This document shows, one piece after another, positions 7,397 through 14,988 of a stretch of 33,861 nt of DNA; the first letter of the stretch is position 1; each line of letters starts with the position of its first letter. Source of the DNA: Chitinophagaceae bacterium T5-Br10_B2g13 (lineage in GTDB: Bacteria > Bacteroidota > Rhodothermia > Balneolales > Balneolaceae); contig LKNA01000034.1 in NCBI GenBank assembly GCA_001564065.1, positions 1-33,861 of the forward strand, in the 5' to 3' direction. The notes beneath the pieces were generated by a model that saw only the letters and a list, made by a program, of their open reading frames with translations, did no database searches and was not told where the DNA came from. Made by a program: the position numbers and the translations under genes.

Positions 7397-8323
7397 CTAC
7401 TTCAAGATAATGGAAGTATCATACCCGTTTAAGAAGTCAACTCCGGAAAGTCTCTTTGTGCCCGGCAGCTGAAGTTCAAGCAGCTCAAGTAGTCCGTCAC
7501 TGCACTGAACATAGAGTTTGTTTTCAATACCAACAAGCTGTCCCGGCTCTGCGTTTGATGTTTTAGGTCCGGGTTTAGATTTGTGAACATTCAATTTTTG
7601 ATCGCCGTACATACACCATGCCGTGGGGAATGGATTCAGTCCGCGAATCAAATTATGAACATCATCTGCTGATTGATTGAAATCAATTCTGGTGTTCTCA
7701 TTAAACAATTTTGGAGCAGGTGTGGCCTCTTCGTGATTTTGAGCTCTTCCTTCGGTTGTTCCTTTGGCAATCTGATCCACGGTCTCTTTCAGCAGCTCAG
7801 CACCTTTCACTTTCAGGCGATCATATAGATCACCCGTAGTCTCCATCGGGCCAATTTCTGTTTTGAACTGCGCAACGATCTCACCGGTATCCACTTTTTC
7901 ATCCAGAAAAAAGACCGAGCATCCCGTCTCATCTTCCCCTTTTATTATCGCCCAGTGAATGGGTGCCGCACCGCGATATTTGGGCAGTAAGGATGCGTGC
8001 AGGTTTATCGACCCAATAGATGGGATAGCCAGGATATCTTTCGGGAGAATGCGAAATGCAACGACTACCTGCAAATCCGGTTCAAGCTTCTCCAGCTTCT
8101 CTTTAAATTCGTCTGATTTCGGATCTTCAACATCAATCGTTGGGTAGCCCAGTGCCATCGCTTTTTTCTTCACTACCGTAGGCTGCGGCTTCCCGCCTCT
8201 GCCACGCCGCTTATCGGGATTACTAGCTACAGCAACAATCTCATGTTCCGACTTATGGATAGCCTCCAGAGACGGGATCGCAAAGTCGGGCGACCCCATA
8301 AATACGACCCTTAATTTTTTCAT
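7397..8323 (-). CDS. fmt: Methionyl-tRNA formyltransferase
   Basis: A 308-residue enzyme that formylates initiator Met-tRNA using 10-formyl-tetrahydrofolate. The N-terminal Rossmann-like domain has the signature SLLPKYRGAAPIHWAI, with catalytic N107, H109 (INLHAS) and D145 (KVDTGEI). The C-terminal domain, from about residue 205, is the OB-like tRNA-binding part. Length is normal. It is the last gene of a tight minus-strand operon and starts 9 bases after def, the enzyme that later removes the formyl group. fmt next to def is a common arrangement. Confidence 0.97.
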   Translation of the reverse strand: MKKLRVVFMGSPDFAIPSLEAIHKSEHEIVAVASNPDKRRGRGGKPQPTVVKKKAMALGYPTIDVEDPKSDEFKEKLEKLEPDLQVVVAFRILPKDILAIPSIGSINLHASLLPKYRGAAPIHWAIIKGEDETGCSVFFLDEKVDTGEIVAQFKTEIGPMETTGDLYDRLKVKGAELLKETVDQIAKGTTEGRAQNHEEATPAPKLFNENTRIDFNQSADDVHNLIRGLNPFPTAWCMYGDQKLNVHKSKPGPKTSNAEPGQLVGIENKLYVQCSDGLLELLELQLPGTKRLSGVDFLNGYDTSIILK

Positions 8324-8332
8324 GGTAACAGC

Positions 8333-8890
8333 TCAATCTTTAGGCACAACAGGATACTCAATCTCAAGCGTCCCTTTATCAATTTTTTTGAGAAGTGATC
8401 TATGAAGCCTTCTTTTAAACGCACTCAGATAATCCACAAACAGAACGCCCTGCAGGTGATCATATTCATGCTGAATCACCCGTGAAGACCACCCTGTTGC
8501 CGTAATTTTCTTCTTTTCAAAATTTCGGTCCAGGTACTCTACCACCACTTTATCCGGCCGAACCACATCATCCCTCACATCGGGGATACTCAAACAGCCC
8601 TCTTCAAGCTTAATTTTTTCACCGCTTTTTTCCTCTATTTGGGGGTTGATAAAAACCAGAGGTCCTAAATCTTCTTCTTCCGTCTCTTCTGTAATGCCAT
8701 CGGCGTCCATCACAAAAAGCTGGATCTCCTTGCCAATCTGAGGCGCTGCAAGCCCGACACCCTGAGAGTTGTACATGGTGTCAAACATATCGTCGATCAG
8801 GGTTTGAAGCTCTTTGTTGTTCTCTTCTACCGGTTTGGTTTTTTTTCGTAAAACCGGGTCGTTGTAGGTTACAATAGGTAAAACTGACAT
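8333..8890 (-). CDS. def: Peptide deformylase
   Basis: A 185-residue metalloenzyme removing the formyl group from nascent proteins. All three signature motifs are present: GVGLAAPQIG (44-53), EEGCLSIP (97-103; C99 is a metal ligand) and QHEYDHLQG (140-148; H141 and H145 ligands, E142 catalytic). An acidic insert, ITEETEEEDLG, sits at about 66-76, in a loop that varies among type I deformylases. It lies between ruvX (8 bases upstream) and fmt (9 bases downstream) in one operon. Confidence 0.97.
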   Translation of the reverse strand: MSVLPIVTYNDPVLRKKTKPVEENNKELQTLIDDMFDTMYNSQGVGLAAPQIGKEIQLFVMDADGITEETEEEDLGPLVFINPQIEEKSGEKIKLEEGCLSIPDVRDDVVRPDKVVVEYLDRNFEKKKITATGWSSRVIQHEYDHLQGVLFVDYLSAFKRRLHRSLLKKIDKGTLEIEYPVVPKD

Positions 8891-8897
8891 AAATATT

Positions 8898-9329
8898 TTA
8901 TAGTTCTGGATATGCTTCTAAGAAGTGCTGTAAAATAAGGGCTGCAGAAGCCTGATCCAACCTGCCTTTTTTCTCCCGGCGTTTTTTTGATACACCGGCC
9001 TCCTTCATGGCTTCCATTGCCTGCTTGGTTGAATAGCGCTCATCCATCTTATAGATACCAATATTCTTGTAGCGCTTTTGAAGGTAATTAAAGTACTCCT
9101 GTGCCATCTGAGTTGCATTTGTCCACTCACCGTCGGGAGTCAAAGGCCACCCTACCACAATAGCTTTTATGGGTCCCTCTTCTTTAATCTGTCTCTCTAC
9201 TTCTATAAAAGAGTCCTCGGGAGAAAACGTACCGACGGTATTCGCAACTGTTCGTAGGAAATCAGTCCGGGCTATACCAACCCGCTTTCCGCCAACGTCT
9301 ATCCCGAGAATTCTACCAAAATTAGCCAA
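8898..9329 (-). CDS. ruvX: RuvX/YqgF family Holliday junction resolvase-like nuclease
   Basis: A 143-residue RNase H-fold protein of the YqgF family, linked to Holliday junction resolution and to 16S rRNA 5' processing in different bacteria. The first acidic residue, D11, is in GIDVGGKRVGIA; Glu in MDERYST and Asp in GRLDQASAALIL complete the usual active site. Length is typical. It starts 4 bases after the HU-like gene and is followed by def after 7 bases, so it belongs to the HU-ruvX-def-fmt operon. An rRNA-processing role would fit that translation-related context. Confidence 0.93.
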   Translation of the reverse strand: MANFGRILGIDVGGKRVGIARTDFLRTVANTVGTFSPEDSFIEVERQIKEEGPIKAIVVGWPLTPDGEWTNATQMAQEYFNYLQKRYKNIGIYKMDERYSTKQAMEAMKEAGVSKKRREKKGRLDQASAALILQHFLEAYPEL

Positions 9330-9333
9330 TCAC

Positions 9334-9663
9334 CTACTTGTTACTTTTCTTCTTTACTTCTTCAAGCGGCTGTTTCAAGAATTTTTTCAAACGCTTGCTT
9401 GGCTTGAAATGAGTTTTTCGGTGAGCAGGCACATAAATCACTTCATTCGTCTTTGGATTTCTGGCTTTTGGCTTGGCTTTTGTCTCCTTCACCTCAAATA
9501 CACCAAAATCTCGCAGCTCTATTCTGCAAGTAGGATCTGCAGCGAGCATTTTACTCCGCAGAGCATCAATTACAGCATCTACCCACGGTTCGGACTGATT
9601 GAGCGGTACGTCCATTTGGTCGGCTACTGTTCGCACGATATCACGTTTTGTATAAGTCACCAT
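9334..9663 (-). CDS. HU/IHF-family DNA-binding protein
   Basis: A 109-residue histone-like nucleoid protein. The family signature runs through RNPKTNEVIYVPAHR and KTHFKPSKRLKKFL. The C-terminal extension (PLEEVKKKSNK) is longer than in the 90-residue E. coli HU. It is expected to dimerise and bend DNA. The N-terminus (MVTYTKRDIV) is closer to IHF/HU-like paralogues of Bacteroidota-type organisms than to canonical HU, so I give no symbol. It is the first gene of a four-gene operon. A perfect 9-bp inverted repeat lies about 31 bases upstream of its start and may be a control site. Confidence 0.93.
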   Translation of the reverse strand: MVTYTKRDIVRTVADQMDVPLNQSEPWVDAVIDALRSKMLAADPTCRIELRDFGVFEVKETKAKPKARNPKTNEVIYVPAHRKTHFKPSKRLKKFLKQPLEEVKKKSNK

Positions 9664-9693
9664 CTTCTTGTCTTATTTTATTGTTATAACTCC

Positions 9694-9717
9694 AAATACA
9701 TCAGTTACGATGTATTT
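9694..9717. promoter_or_regulatory. 9-bp inverted repeat upstream of the HU-ruvX-def-fmt operon
   Basis: AAATACATC and GATGTATTT form a perfect inverted repeat with a 6-base spacer AGTTAC, ending 31 bases before the HU-like start codon. It could be an operator overlapping the promoter or a hairpin in the 5' untranslated RNA. Position suggests regulation of the operon; the binding factor is unknown. Confidence 0.45.
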
Positions 9718-9784
9718 TATATATAAACAATTATTAATAAAAGATTTGAAAATAAAAATAGGTGAATCAAACAAATTTCTATAC

Positions 9785-9808
9785 GTAAAAACACCTACTT
9801 CAAGTAGG
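9785..9808 (-). terminator. Probable terminator of rel
   Basis: On the minus strand CCTAC pairs with GTAGG around TTGAA (the repeat extends to CCTACTT/AAGTAGG with one central base), followed by TGTTTTTAC. It lies 13 bases after the rel stop codon. The stem is short but well placed. Confidence 0.6.
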
Positions 9809-9821
9809 AAATACACACATT

Positions 9822-12065
9822 TTACTCGTATCGCATCACATTTTTTACACCCTCAATTCTTTCCAGGCGATTGACAATCTCTTCCAGATGCTTCAGGTCG
9901 CTTACGTAAATCGTAAGGATTCCTTCAAACATCCCCCCTTCACTGCTTACGTTAATACTCTTCATGTTTGTTTTCAAAGATTTTGACAGCACTTCCGTGA
10001 TATCGTTCACCAGGCCAACCCGGTCTTCCCCAATAACCCGAACGGCGCCAAGAAACTGAGAATCGATATTTTTTGCCCAGCTCACATCTATAATTCGCTC
10101 ACTGTCTGTGCGTATTAAGTGGTGAGCATTTTTACAGTTAGAGCGATGCACCTTCACATCTCCGTCGCGGCTTATAAACCCGATCACCTCATCACCCGGA
10201 ATCGGATTGCAGCAGTTGGCATAGCTGTATTTAACACCGCTTAGCTCACCTTCAACCAATAGAGCTTTTGTATCTCCAACCGCCCGTGCTGTGGAGATGT
10301 ACTTTTCCTGAATCTTGTCTTCCTCAACAGATTTTTCATCCTTCTCATCAGAATCTATTCTGCCTTTGCTTTTTAGCTGTTTAACAACCTTATAGAGGTC
10401 GTTCAAATCAAATGCGCCGGCGCCTATTTCGTAGAACATCTCCTGCGTATTCTCGAATTTAAACCGGTGAGCAACTTTCATCAGATCCTGATCGGTAATC
10501 TCTATCTTTCCTTTGGAGGCCTTTTTCCCCCAAAGCTCGCGGCCCTCTTCAGCTACCTTCAGCTCTTTCTGCTTGATAAACTGGCGCAGCCGGGCTTTTG
10601 CCTTGTGCGTAACCATATCTTCAATCCAGTCTGCATTCAGGTTGATCTTATTTCCGGTGATGATCTCCACCTGGTCTCCGCTATGAAGCTTCTGCCGCAA
10701 CGGAACCATCTTCCCATTTACTTTTGCAGCAACGGCACGTTCTCCAATTTCACTGTGGATCTCGAAAGCAAAGTCAATACAGGATGCACCCTTAGGGAGA
10801 GTCTTTAATTCACCCTGAGGTGTAAAAACGTAAATTTCGTCTTGATACAGATTCAACTGAAAGTCTTTCACAAACTCCGTAGCTGCATCGGGGCGCGGAC
10901 TATCGAGTACATCCCGAACCCAGTGTACAAACTTATCCAGCTCCGCACTTCCGCCGCTCGACCCCTCTTTATATTTCCAGTGGGCAGCAACGCCGTGCTC
11001 GGCAATATCATCCATTTTTCGGGTTCTTATCTGAACCTCAACTTTCCGGCCCTGCTTGGTAATTACCGTGGTGTGAAGAGATTGATAGCCGTTCGCCTTG
11101 GGGACGGAAATAAAATCGCGAAAACGTTTAGGGATTGGTGTGTACCAGTCCGTTATTACGGAGTAAACTCGCCAGCAATCCTCTTTTTTGTGGGGATCTT
11201 CGAGAATAATGCGAATGGCAAAAAGGTCATAAATCTCCTCAAAAGGCTTCTGCTGCATCTGCATCTTCCTATAAATAGAGTAGATGTGCTTGGGCCGACC
11301 TTTGATTTCAAAGTTGAACTGCTGTTTTTCCAGTTCATTTTCAATCGGTTCCATGAACTGCTGGATAAATTCTTCCCGGGCGTTTTTCTTCTCTCTCAGC
11401 TTGCGAACAATAAACTTGAACGAATTGGGATCAATGACCTTAAAACATAAATCCTCAAACTCGTTCTTTATTTTAAAAAGCCCGAACCGATGTGCAAGAG
11501 GAGCATAGAGCTCCATGGTTTCTGTCGCTTTTTTGAGCTGTTTTTGACGAGGCAGTGCCGAAATAGTGCGCATGTTATGTAAACGGTCGGCAAATTTAAT
11601 CAATACAACCCTGATATCTTCCGCCATGGAGAGTATCAGTTTCATAAATGTTTCTGCCTGCTTGGTATCACGGCTTTCAAACACACCCGAAATTTTGGTT
11701 ACTCCATCAATCAGGTTTTTCACAACAGGACCGAAAACCTCTTCGGTTTGATCAAGCGTTACGGTTGTATCCTCCACGGTATCGTGCAGCAGTGCAGCCG
11801 TAACAGACTCATCGTCAATATTAAAATCTCCGGCCATGATTTTAGCAACCTCTACCGGGTGCAGGTAGTAAGGTTCGCCGGAAGCTCTTTTCACATCCTG
11901 ATGAGAAAGGCAGCAAAGCTTGAATGCTTTTGTAATCAGCTCCTCATCAACTTCTTCCAGGGAAGAGTGGCACAGATTCAGCAGTTCAGTCAGCTCCGTC
12001 TGCTGCTGCTTATCAAGTTCGAACACATCGATCTGTTCGCGGATATCTGTATCCACTTTTGCCAT
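9822..12065 (-). CDS. rel: Bifunctional (p)ppGpp synthetase/hydrolase, Rel/SpoT family
   Basis: A 747-residue stringent-response enzyme. In order: an HD hydrolase domain (about 50-200) with the intact HDTVEDT motif after HPVEVAKIM; a synthetase domain (about 240-370) containing FRDFISVPKANGYQSLHTT and VEVQIRT; a TGS domain (about 410-470, EIYVFTPQGELKTLPKG); a zinc-finger-like region with YANCCNPIPGDEV; and a C-terminal ACT domain (about 670-747). The basic RFRD sequence in the synthetase matches bifunctional Rel proteins (RxKD type) rather than monofunctional RelA (ExDD type). It should therefore both make and destroy (p)ppGpp. It has its own terminator and appears monocistronic. Confidence 0.97.
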   Translation of the reverse strand: MAKVDTDIREQIDVFELDKQQQTELTELLNLCHSSLEEVDEELITKAFKLCCLSHQDVKRASGEPYYLHPVEVAKIMAGDFNIDDESVTAALLHDTVEDTTVTLDQTEEVFGPVVKNLIDGVTKISGVFESRDTKQAETFMKLILSMAEDIRVVLIKFADRLHNMRTISALPRQKQLKKATETMELYAPLAHRFGLFKIKNEFEDLCFKVIDPNSFKFIVRKLREKKNAREEFIQQFMEPIENELEKQQFNFEIKGRPKHIYSIYRKMQMQQKPFEEIYDLFAIRIILEDPHKKEDCWRVYSVITDWYTPIPKRFRDFISVPKANGYQSLHTTVITKQGRKVEVQIRTRKMDDIAEHGVAAHWKYKEGSSGGSAELDKFVHWVRDVLDSPRPDAATEFVKDFQLNLYQDEIYVFTPQGELKTLPKGASCIDFAFEIHSEIGERAVAAKVNGKMVPLRQKLHSGDQVEIITGNKINLNADWIEDMVTHKAKARLRQFIKQKELKVAEEGRELWGKKASKGKIEITDQDLMKVAHRFKFENTQEMFYEIGAGAFDLNDLYKVVKQLKSKGRIDSDEKDEKSVEEDKIQEKYISTARAVGDTKALLVEGELSGVKYSYANCCNPIPGDEVIGFISRDGDVKVHRSNCKNAHHLIRTDSERIIDVSWAKNIDSQFLGAVRVIGEDRVGLVNDITEVLSKSLKTNMKSINVSSEGGMFEGILTIYVSDLKHLEEIVNRLERIEGVKNVMRYE

Positions 12066-12178
12066 ATATTGTTACACTTCTTGATTAATACTAACGATAA
12101 ACACATGACTGCCAAAAACAGTTCATAACAGGTAAAATACAGAAATTCTAAAAAGACTCTGCATTTATATACAACGAA

Positions 12179-12766
12179 CTAAAATCTAAAGATGATGCCC
12201 AGAGAAAACCTCTCTGAATCTTTTATGTTGATATTCTCAGGGTTAATGAGTTGTACAAACCGATATTCAAAAAATGGCTTTATATATGGAATGACGGACA
12301 GCTCTCCACCAAAAAATAGATTCCAGTAGAGATTCTCCTCATTAACACCTTTCAAACGATTTGGCTGCGAAACGGTTCGCGCTGTCTCAAATTCAGAACT
12401 ATCCACTCCAAGGCCTATACCGGCATAGGGATGGACCGGTCCCAGTTTTACCCCGGCTAGAAATGCGGCCCCCACGTCAAATGCAGACTTCTCTTCAAAA
12501 ACCTCTGTGCTTAATCCATTTACAGTATAAGTTCTCTTCTTGGTTTCAGAAAAATAACTCCCATGAGCCCGCACTTTAAGATCTGCCAAAGGTGGTAAAT
12601 TTAATATTCTGTACTCCAGCCGCAATCCGTATCCGTGAGATGGATCTTCACTTCGGATATCCAAACCGGCACCAATGCCAATCTGTGCCACTCCTTTGTC
12701 CGCATAAACCAACAGACACAGGCCCGTTATGCAAAAAGCACAAATAGAGATTTTAAATTGATACAT
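12179..12766 (-). CDS. Outer-membrane beta-barrel protein, function unknown
   Basis: A 195-residue protein with a signal peptide (hydrophobic segment about residues 6-22, cleavage near GVAQ) and alternating beta strands. It ends in FSLGIIFRF, a terminal aromatic strand typical of outer-membrane barrels recognised by BamA. The size fits an eight-stranded OmpW/OmpA-like small barrel. It lies 104 bases after the cupin gene in the same direction, so it could be the last gene of the signalling cluster or stand alone. No substrate or specific family is recognised. Confidence 0.75.
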   Translation of the reverse strand: MYQFKISICAFCITGLCLLVYADKGVAQIGIGAGLDIRSEDPSHGYGLRLEYRILNLPPLADLKVRAHGSYFSETKKRTYTVNGLSTEVFEEKSAFDVGAAFLAGVKLGPVHPYAGIGLGVDSSEFETARTVSQPNRLKGVNEENLYWNLFFGGELSVIPYIKPFFEYRFVQLINPENINIKDSERFSLGIIFRF

Positions 12767-12870
12767 ACTGAGATCCGGTTAGAGGTAAGGTTCCCTGATA
12801 ATAACAAATTGAGAATAAAAACCGATCTGTTTACAGCCCCACTACCAGGGCAAAGGTTAAACTTTCTAGC

Positions 12871-13383
12871 CTACCTGCCAAAATCATCTTCTACTCTTAC
12901 TATATCATCCTCATCAGATGGGTTGCCGGGATCGGTATGCTGCCAGATTTCGGCAATGATTGCCCAATTCTCAAGCCCAACCAGCCTGTGACGTTCCCCC
13001 TGAGCCAAACGGATGGTGTCTCCAAGATCCAGAGTTTTTATCGGAGACTGCTCATCGGTTTTACTGACTACCACACCGGCCTTACCGTCTATTACCCTCC
13101 AGATTTCCGACCGTCGGTGATGATACTGCCAGCTTAATCTTTTCTGAGGGGCTACCATCAGTAGTTTCGGACTCAGTTTTTCAAACTCTGAAAAATCCTC
13201 GGCATTCAATTCCGGAAAAAAATGAGCTATAAATGCCTCTGACTGACTTTCATCAATAACAAAAAAACCGCCCCAGGGTCGGTTTTTATCAGAAGCCACA
13301 ATATCAAAGTTATTCCCTTTTAGAAGTGTCTCTGCTTTATTAAATACTTCGTCTTTTGTTAATACCTGTGCTTGATCACTCAA
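12871..13383 (-). CDS. Cupin-domain protein, mannose-6-phosphate isomerase type II C-terminal-like
   Basis: A 170-residue protein whose C-terminal 100 residues form a cupin. Motif 1 is SWQYHHRRSEIWRVIDG, giving two His and one Glu as metal ligands, and motif 2 includes GERHRLVG. This pattern, with RPWGGFFV upstream, is that of the sugar-phosphate isomerase/cupin domain at the end of GDP-mannose pyrophosphorylase fusions and of stand-alone phosphomannose isomerase-like proteins. Substrate unproven. It begins 10 bases after the stop of the interrupted histidine kinase and is probably co-transcribed with it. Confidence 0.82.
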   Translation of the reverse strand: MSDQAQVLTKDEVFNKAETLLKGNNFDIVASDKNRPWGGFFVIDESQSEAFIAHFFPELNAEDFSEFEKLSPKLLMVAPQKRLSWQYHHRRSEIWRVIDGKAGVVVSKTDEQSPIKTLDLGDTIRLAQGERHRLVGLENWAIIAEIWQHTDPGNPSDEDDIVRVEDDFGR

Positions 13384-13393
13384 TGTACTCGTT

Positions 13394-13876
13394 CTATTTA
13401 CACTCTTCGGTTAATGGTAACGTAATCGAGAATACTGTTCCTTTATCTTTCTCACTGGAAACATCGATTACTCCATCATGAAGATCAACAAAATATTTAA
13501 CGATCGCCAAACCAAGTCCTGTACTTTTCTCTCCCGATGTACCGCCGGTTGGTGAAGACTTTCCGTTTTGAAACAGATCGGATACTTTACCCTCGTCCAT
13601 TCCAACACCGCTATCTTTCACCGACAGTTTTAAACTACTGTCAGCTAGCTCAATCTCCCCCTGAACTTCACCCCCTGATTTTGTAAACTTAATCGCATTG
13701 GACAGCAGATTACCGTAAATCTGCTCAAATTTATCCTTATCAATGCAAATAGTCTGATCTGCTTGCACGCTGATTTTCAAACCTACATTTTTAGATTTGG
13801 CAACAGGCTGGTAGAGTCGTTTCATCGATTCCGAAACTTCTTTCAGATCCACTTCCTTTAAGTTCAGGGTAAATCC
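13394..13876 (-). CDS. Histidine kinase, C-terminal fragment (HATPase) after an in-frame stop
   Basis: This is the ATP-binding half of a kinase separated from its first half by one TAA (13877-13879); no frame change is needed to join them. An independent start could be the GTG at 13852, giving 152 residues, but the ribosome binding site there is too close to be convincing. All catalytic boxes are intact: N box YGNLLSNAIKF, G1 box KDSGVGMDEG and G2 box STGLGLAIVKYF. The reading frame is well preserved after the stop, which argues for a recent mutation, readthrough, a sequencing error or expression as a separate ATPase protein. Confidence 0.8.
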   Translation of the reverse strand, partial: GFTLNLKEVDLKEVSESMKRLYQPVAKSKNVGLKISVQADQTICIDKDKFEQIYGNLLSNAIKFTKSGGEVQGEIELADSSLKLSVKDSGVGMDEGKVSDLFQNGKSSPTGGTSGEKSTGLGLAIVKYFVDLHDGVIDVSSEKDKGTVFSITLPLTEECK

Positions 13877-14593
13877 TTACGACTCGATCAGTGAATAGCT
13901 TAAAATTTCATCGACCATGTGGTTGAGCTGCATTGCACTCTGCTCGAGCAGTTCAATCATTTCTGCTTCTTCATCACCCTCCACAGTCTCGCTCAGCATG
14001 TTACTCATCCCAATGATACCGTTGAGCGGGGAGCGCATATCGTGACTAAGCATCTTCATCAATTTTAACTTGTGCTCATTTAACTCCCGGAGTTCTTCAT
14101 TCTGCTTTCTAAGCTCCATGCGCGCCATCACTTCCGATGCAATAATTTTAAGTTGTTCAATCTGCTCATCCGGCATCTTTCTCTCCCTGTAGTCCAGAAC
14201 ACAAAGAGCTCCGATAGCATAGCCTTCACTGTTTAGCAGAGGTGCGCCCAGGTAGTACTTCAGATAGGGTTCGCCTTTTACGTATGAAAAATCTTTAAAT
14301 CGATCATCTTGCGTTAAATTCTGCACTTCAAGAACATTCATATCCCGTACCGTATACTGGCAAACTGTAGTGTTTCTTGGCACTTCACGGGAATCTTCAT
14401 TCATCCCATGTATTGCTTTCGCCCACTGACGATCTTTATCGATCAGGTTTACACGGGCTATGGGAGCATCACACAGTTCTGCTGCAAGCCTGGCAAGATC
14501 ATCAAACTCCTTCTCCGGTTCCGTATCCAGAATAGAGTATGAGCGGAGAACACCTAACCTTTTCTTCTCTAAATCGGCTGGAATTTTAGCCAT
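13877..14593 (-). CDS. GAF-HisKA sensor kinase, N-terminal fragment (interrupted)
   Basis: This 238-residue piece has a GAF domain at about 22-158 (KEFDDLARLAAELCDAPIA, GAPLLNSEGYAIGALCVLD), a short coiled coil and a HisKA dimerisation domain with phospho-accepting H184 in MLSHDMRSPLNGI. It then ends at TAA after LSYSLIES. The same frame continues into a complete HATPase domain, so the ancestral protein was a cytoplasmic hybrid-free kinase of about 400 residues. As it stands this half could be phosphorylated only by another ATPase domain. It starts 11 bases after the single-domain receiver gene, its likely signalling partner. Confidence 0.85.
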   Translation of the reverse strand: MAKIPADLEKKRLGVLRSYSILDTEPEKEFDDLARLAAELCDAPIARVNLIDKDRQWAKAIHGMNEDSREVPRNTTVCQYTVRDMNVLEVQNLTQDDRFKDFSYVKGEPYLKYYLGAPLLNSEGYAIGALCVLDYRERKMPDEQIEQLKIIASEVMARMELRKQNEELRELNEHKLKLMKMLSHDMRSPLNGIIGMSNMLSETVEGDEEAEMIELLEQSAMQLNHMVDEILSYSLIES

Positions 14594-14604
14594 CAGATGA
14601 TTTT

Positions 14605-14961
14605 TTAAGCCTTTTCTGTCTTTAGAACTTTTTTCAATTCGGTAAATGTAATCGGCTTTACCATGTAGCTCAAATAGTCCGTTTCGTCGGCCCGGTTTCT
14701 GTGATAGTCGTCTGAATTACCTGTAATGTATATAACCGGCACTTCTCTGGTTTCCTGTACTTTTTTCACTACATCAATACCGGAAATACCGGCACCCAGA
14801 AATATGTCGACCAGCATCAGGTCCGGTTCAAAATCCACAATAGTTTCAAGAGCCTTCTCACCGGTGTGAGCTTTTTTAACTTCTGAATAACCAATTTTTT
14901 TCAACATTATCTCGAGGCTGAGAGCCAGGATCATGTCGTCTTCAATTATTAATACTCGCAT
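14605..14961 (-). CDS. Single-domain response regulator (CheY-like receiver)
   Basis: A 118-residue stand-alone receiver domain with every key residue: acidic pair D8-D9, phospho-acceptor D52 in LMLVDIFLG, T80 in YITGNSD and K102 in MVKPIT. There is no output domain, so it should act through protein contacts or as a phosphorelay shuttle. It lies between the degenerate PAS kinase (27 bases upstream) and the interrupted GAF kinase (11 bases downstream), all in one direction. The partner kinase is uncertain, because neither neighbour looks fully functional. Confidence 0.93.
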   Translation of the reverse strand: MRVLIIEDDMILALSLEIMLKKIGYSEVKKAHTGEKALETIVDFEPDLMLVDIFLGAGISGIDVVKKVQETREVPVIYITGNSDDYHRNRADETDYLSYMVKPITFTELKKVLKTEKA

Positions 14962-14988
14962 AATTCTTTTTGAATAATCTTTTGCTGT

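Noticed and set aside
11156-11450. Overlapping frames on both strands within rel
   Set aside because: The rel frame carries continuous family motifs here; the others are by-products of codon bias.
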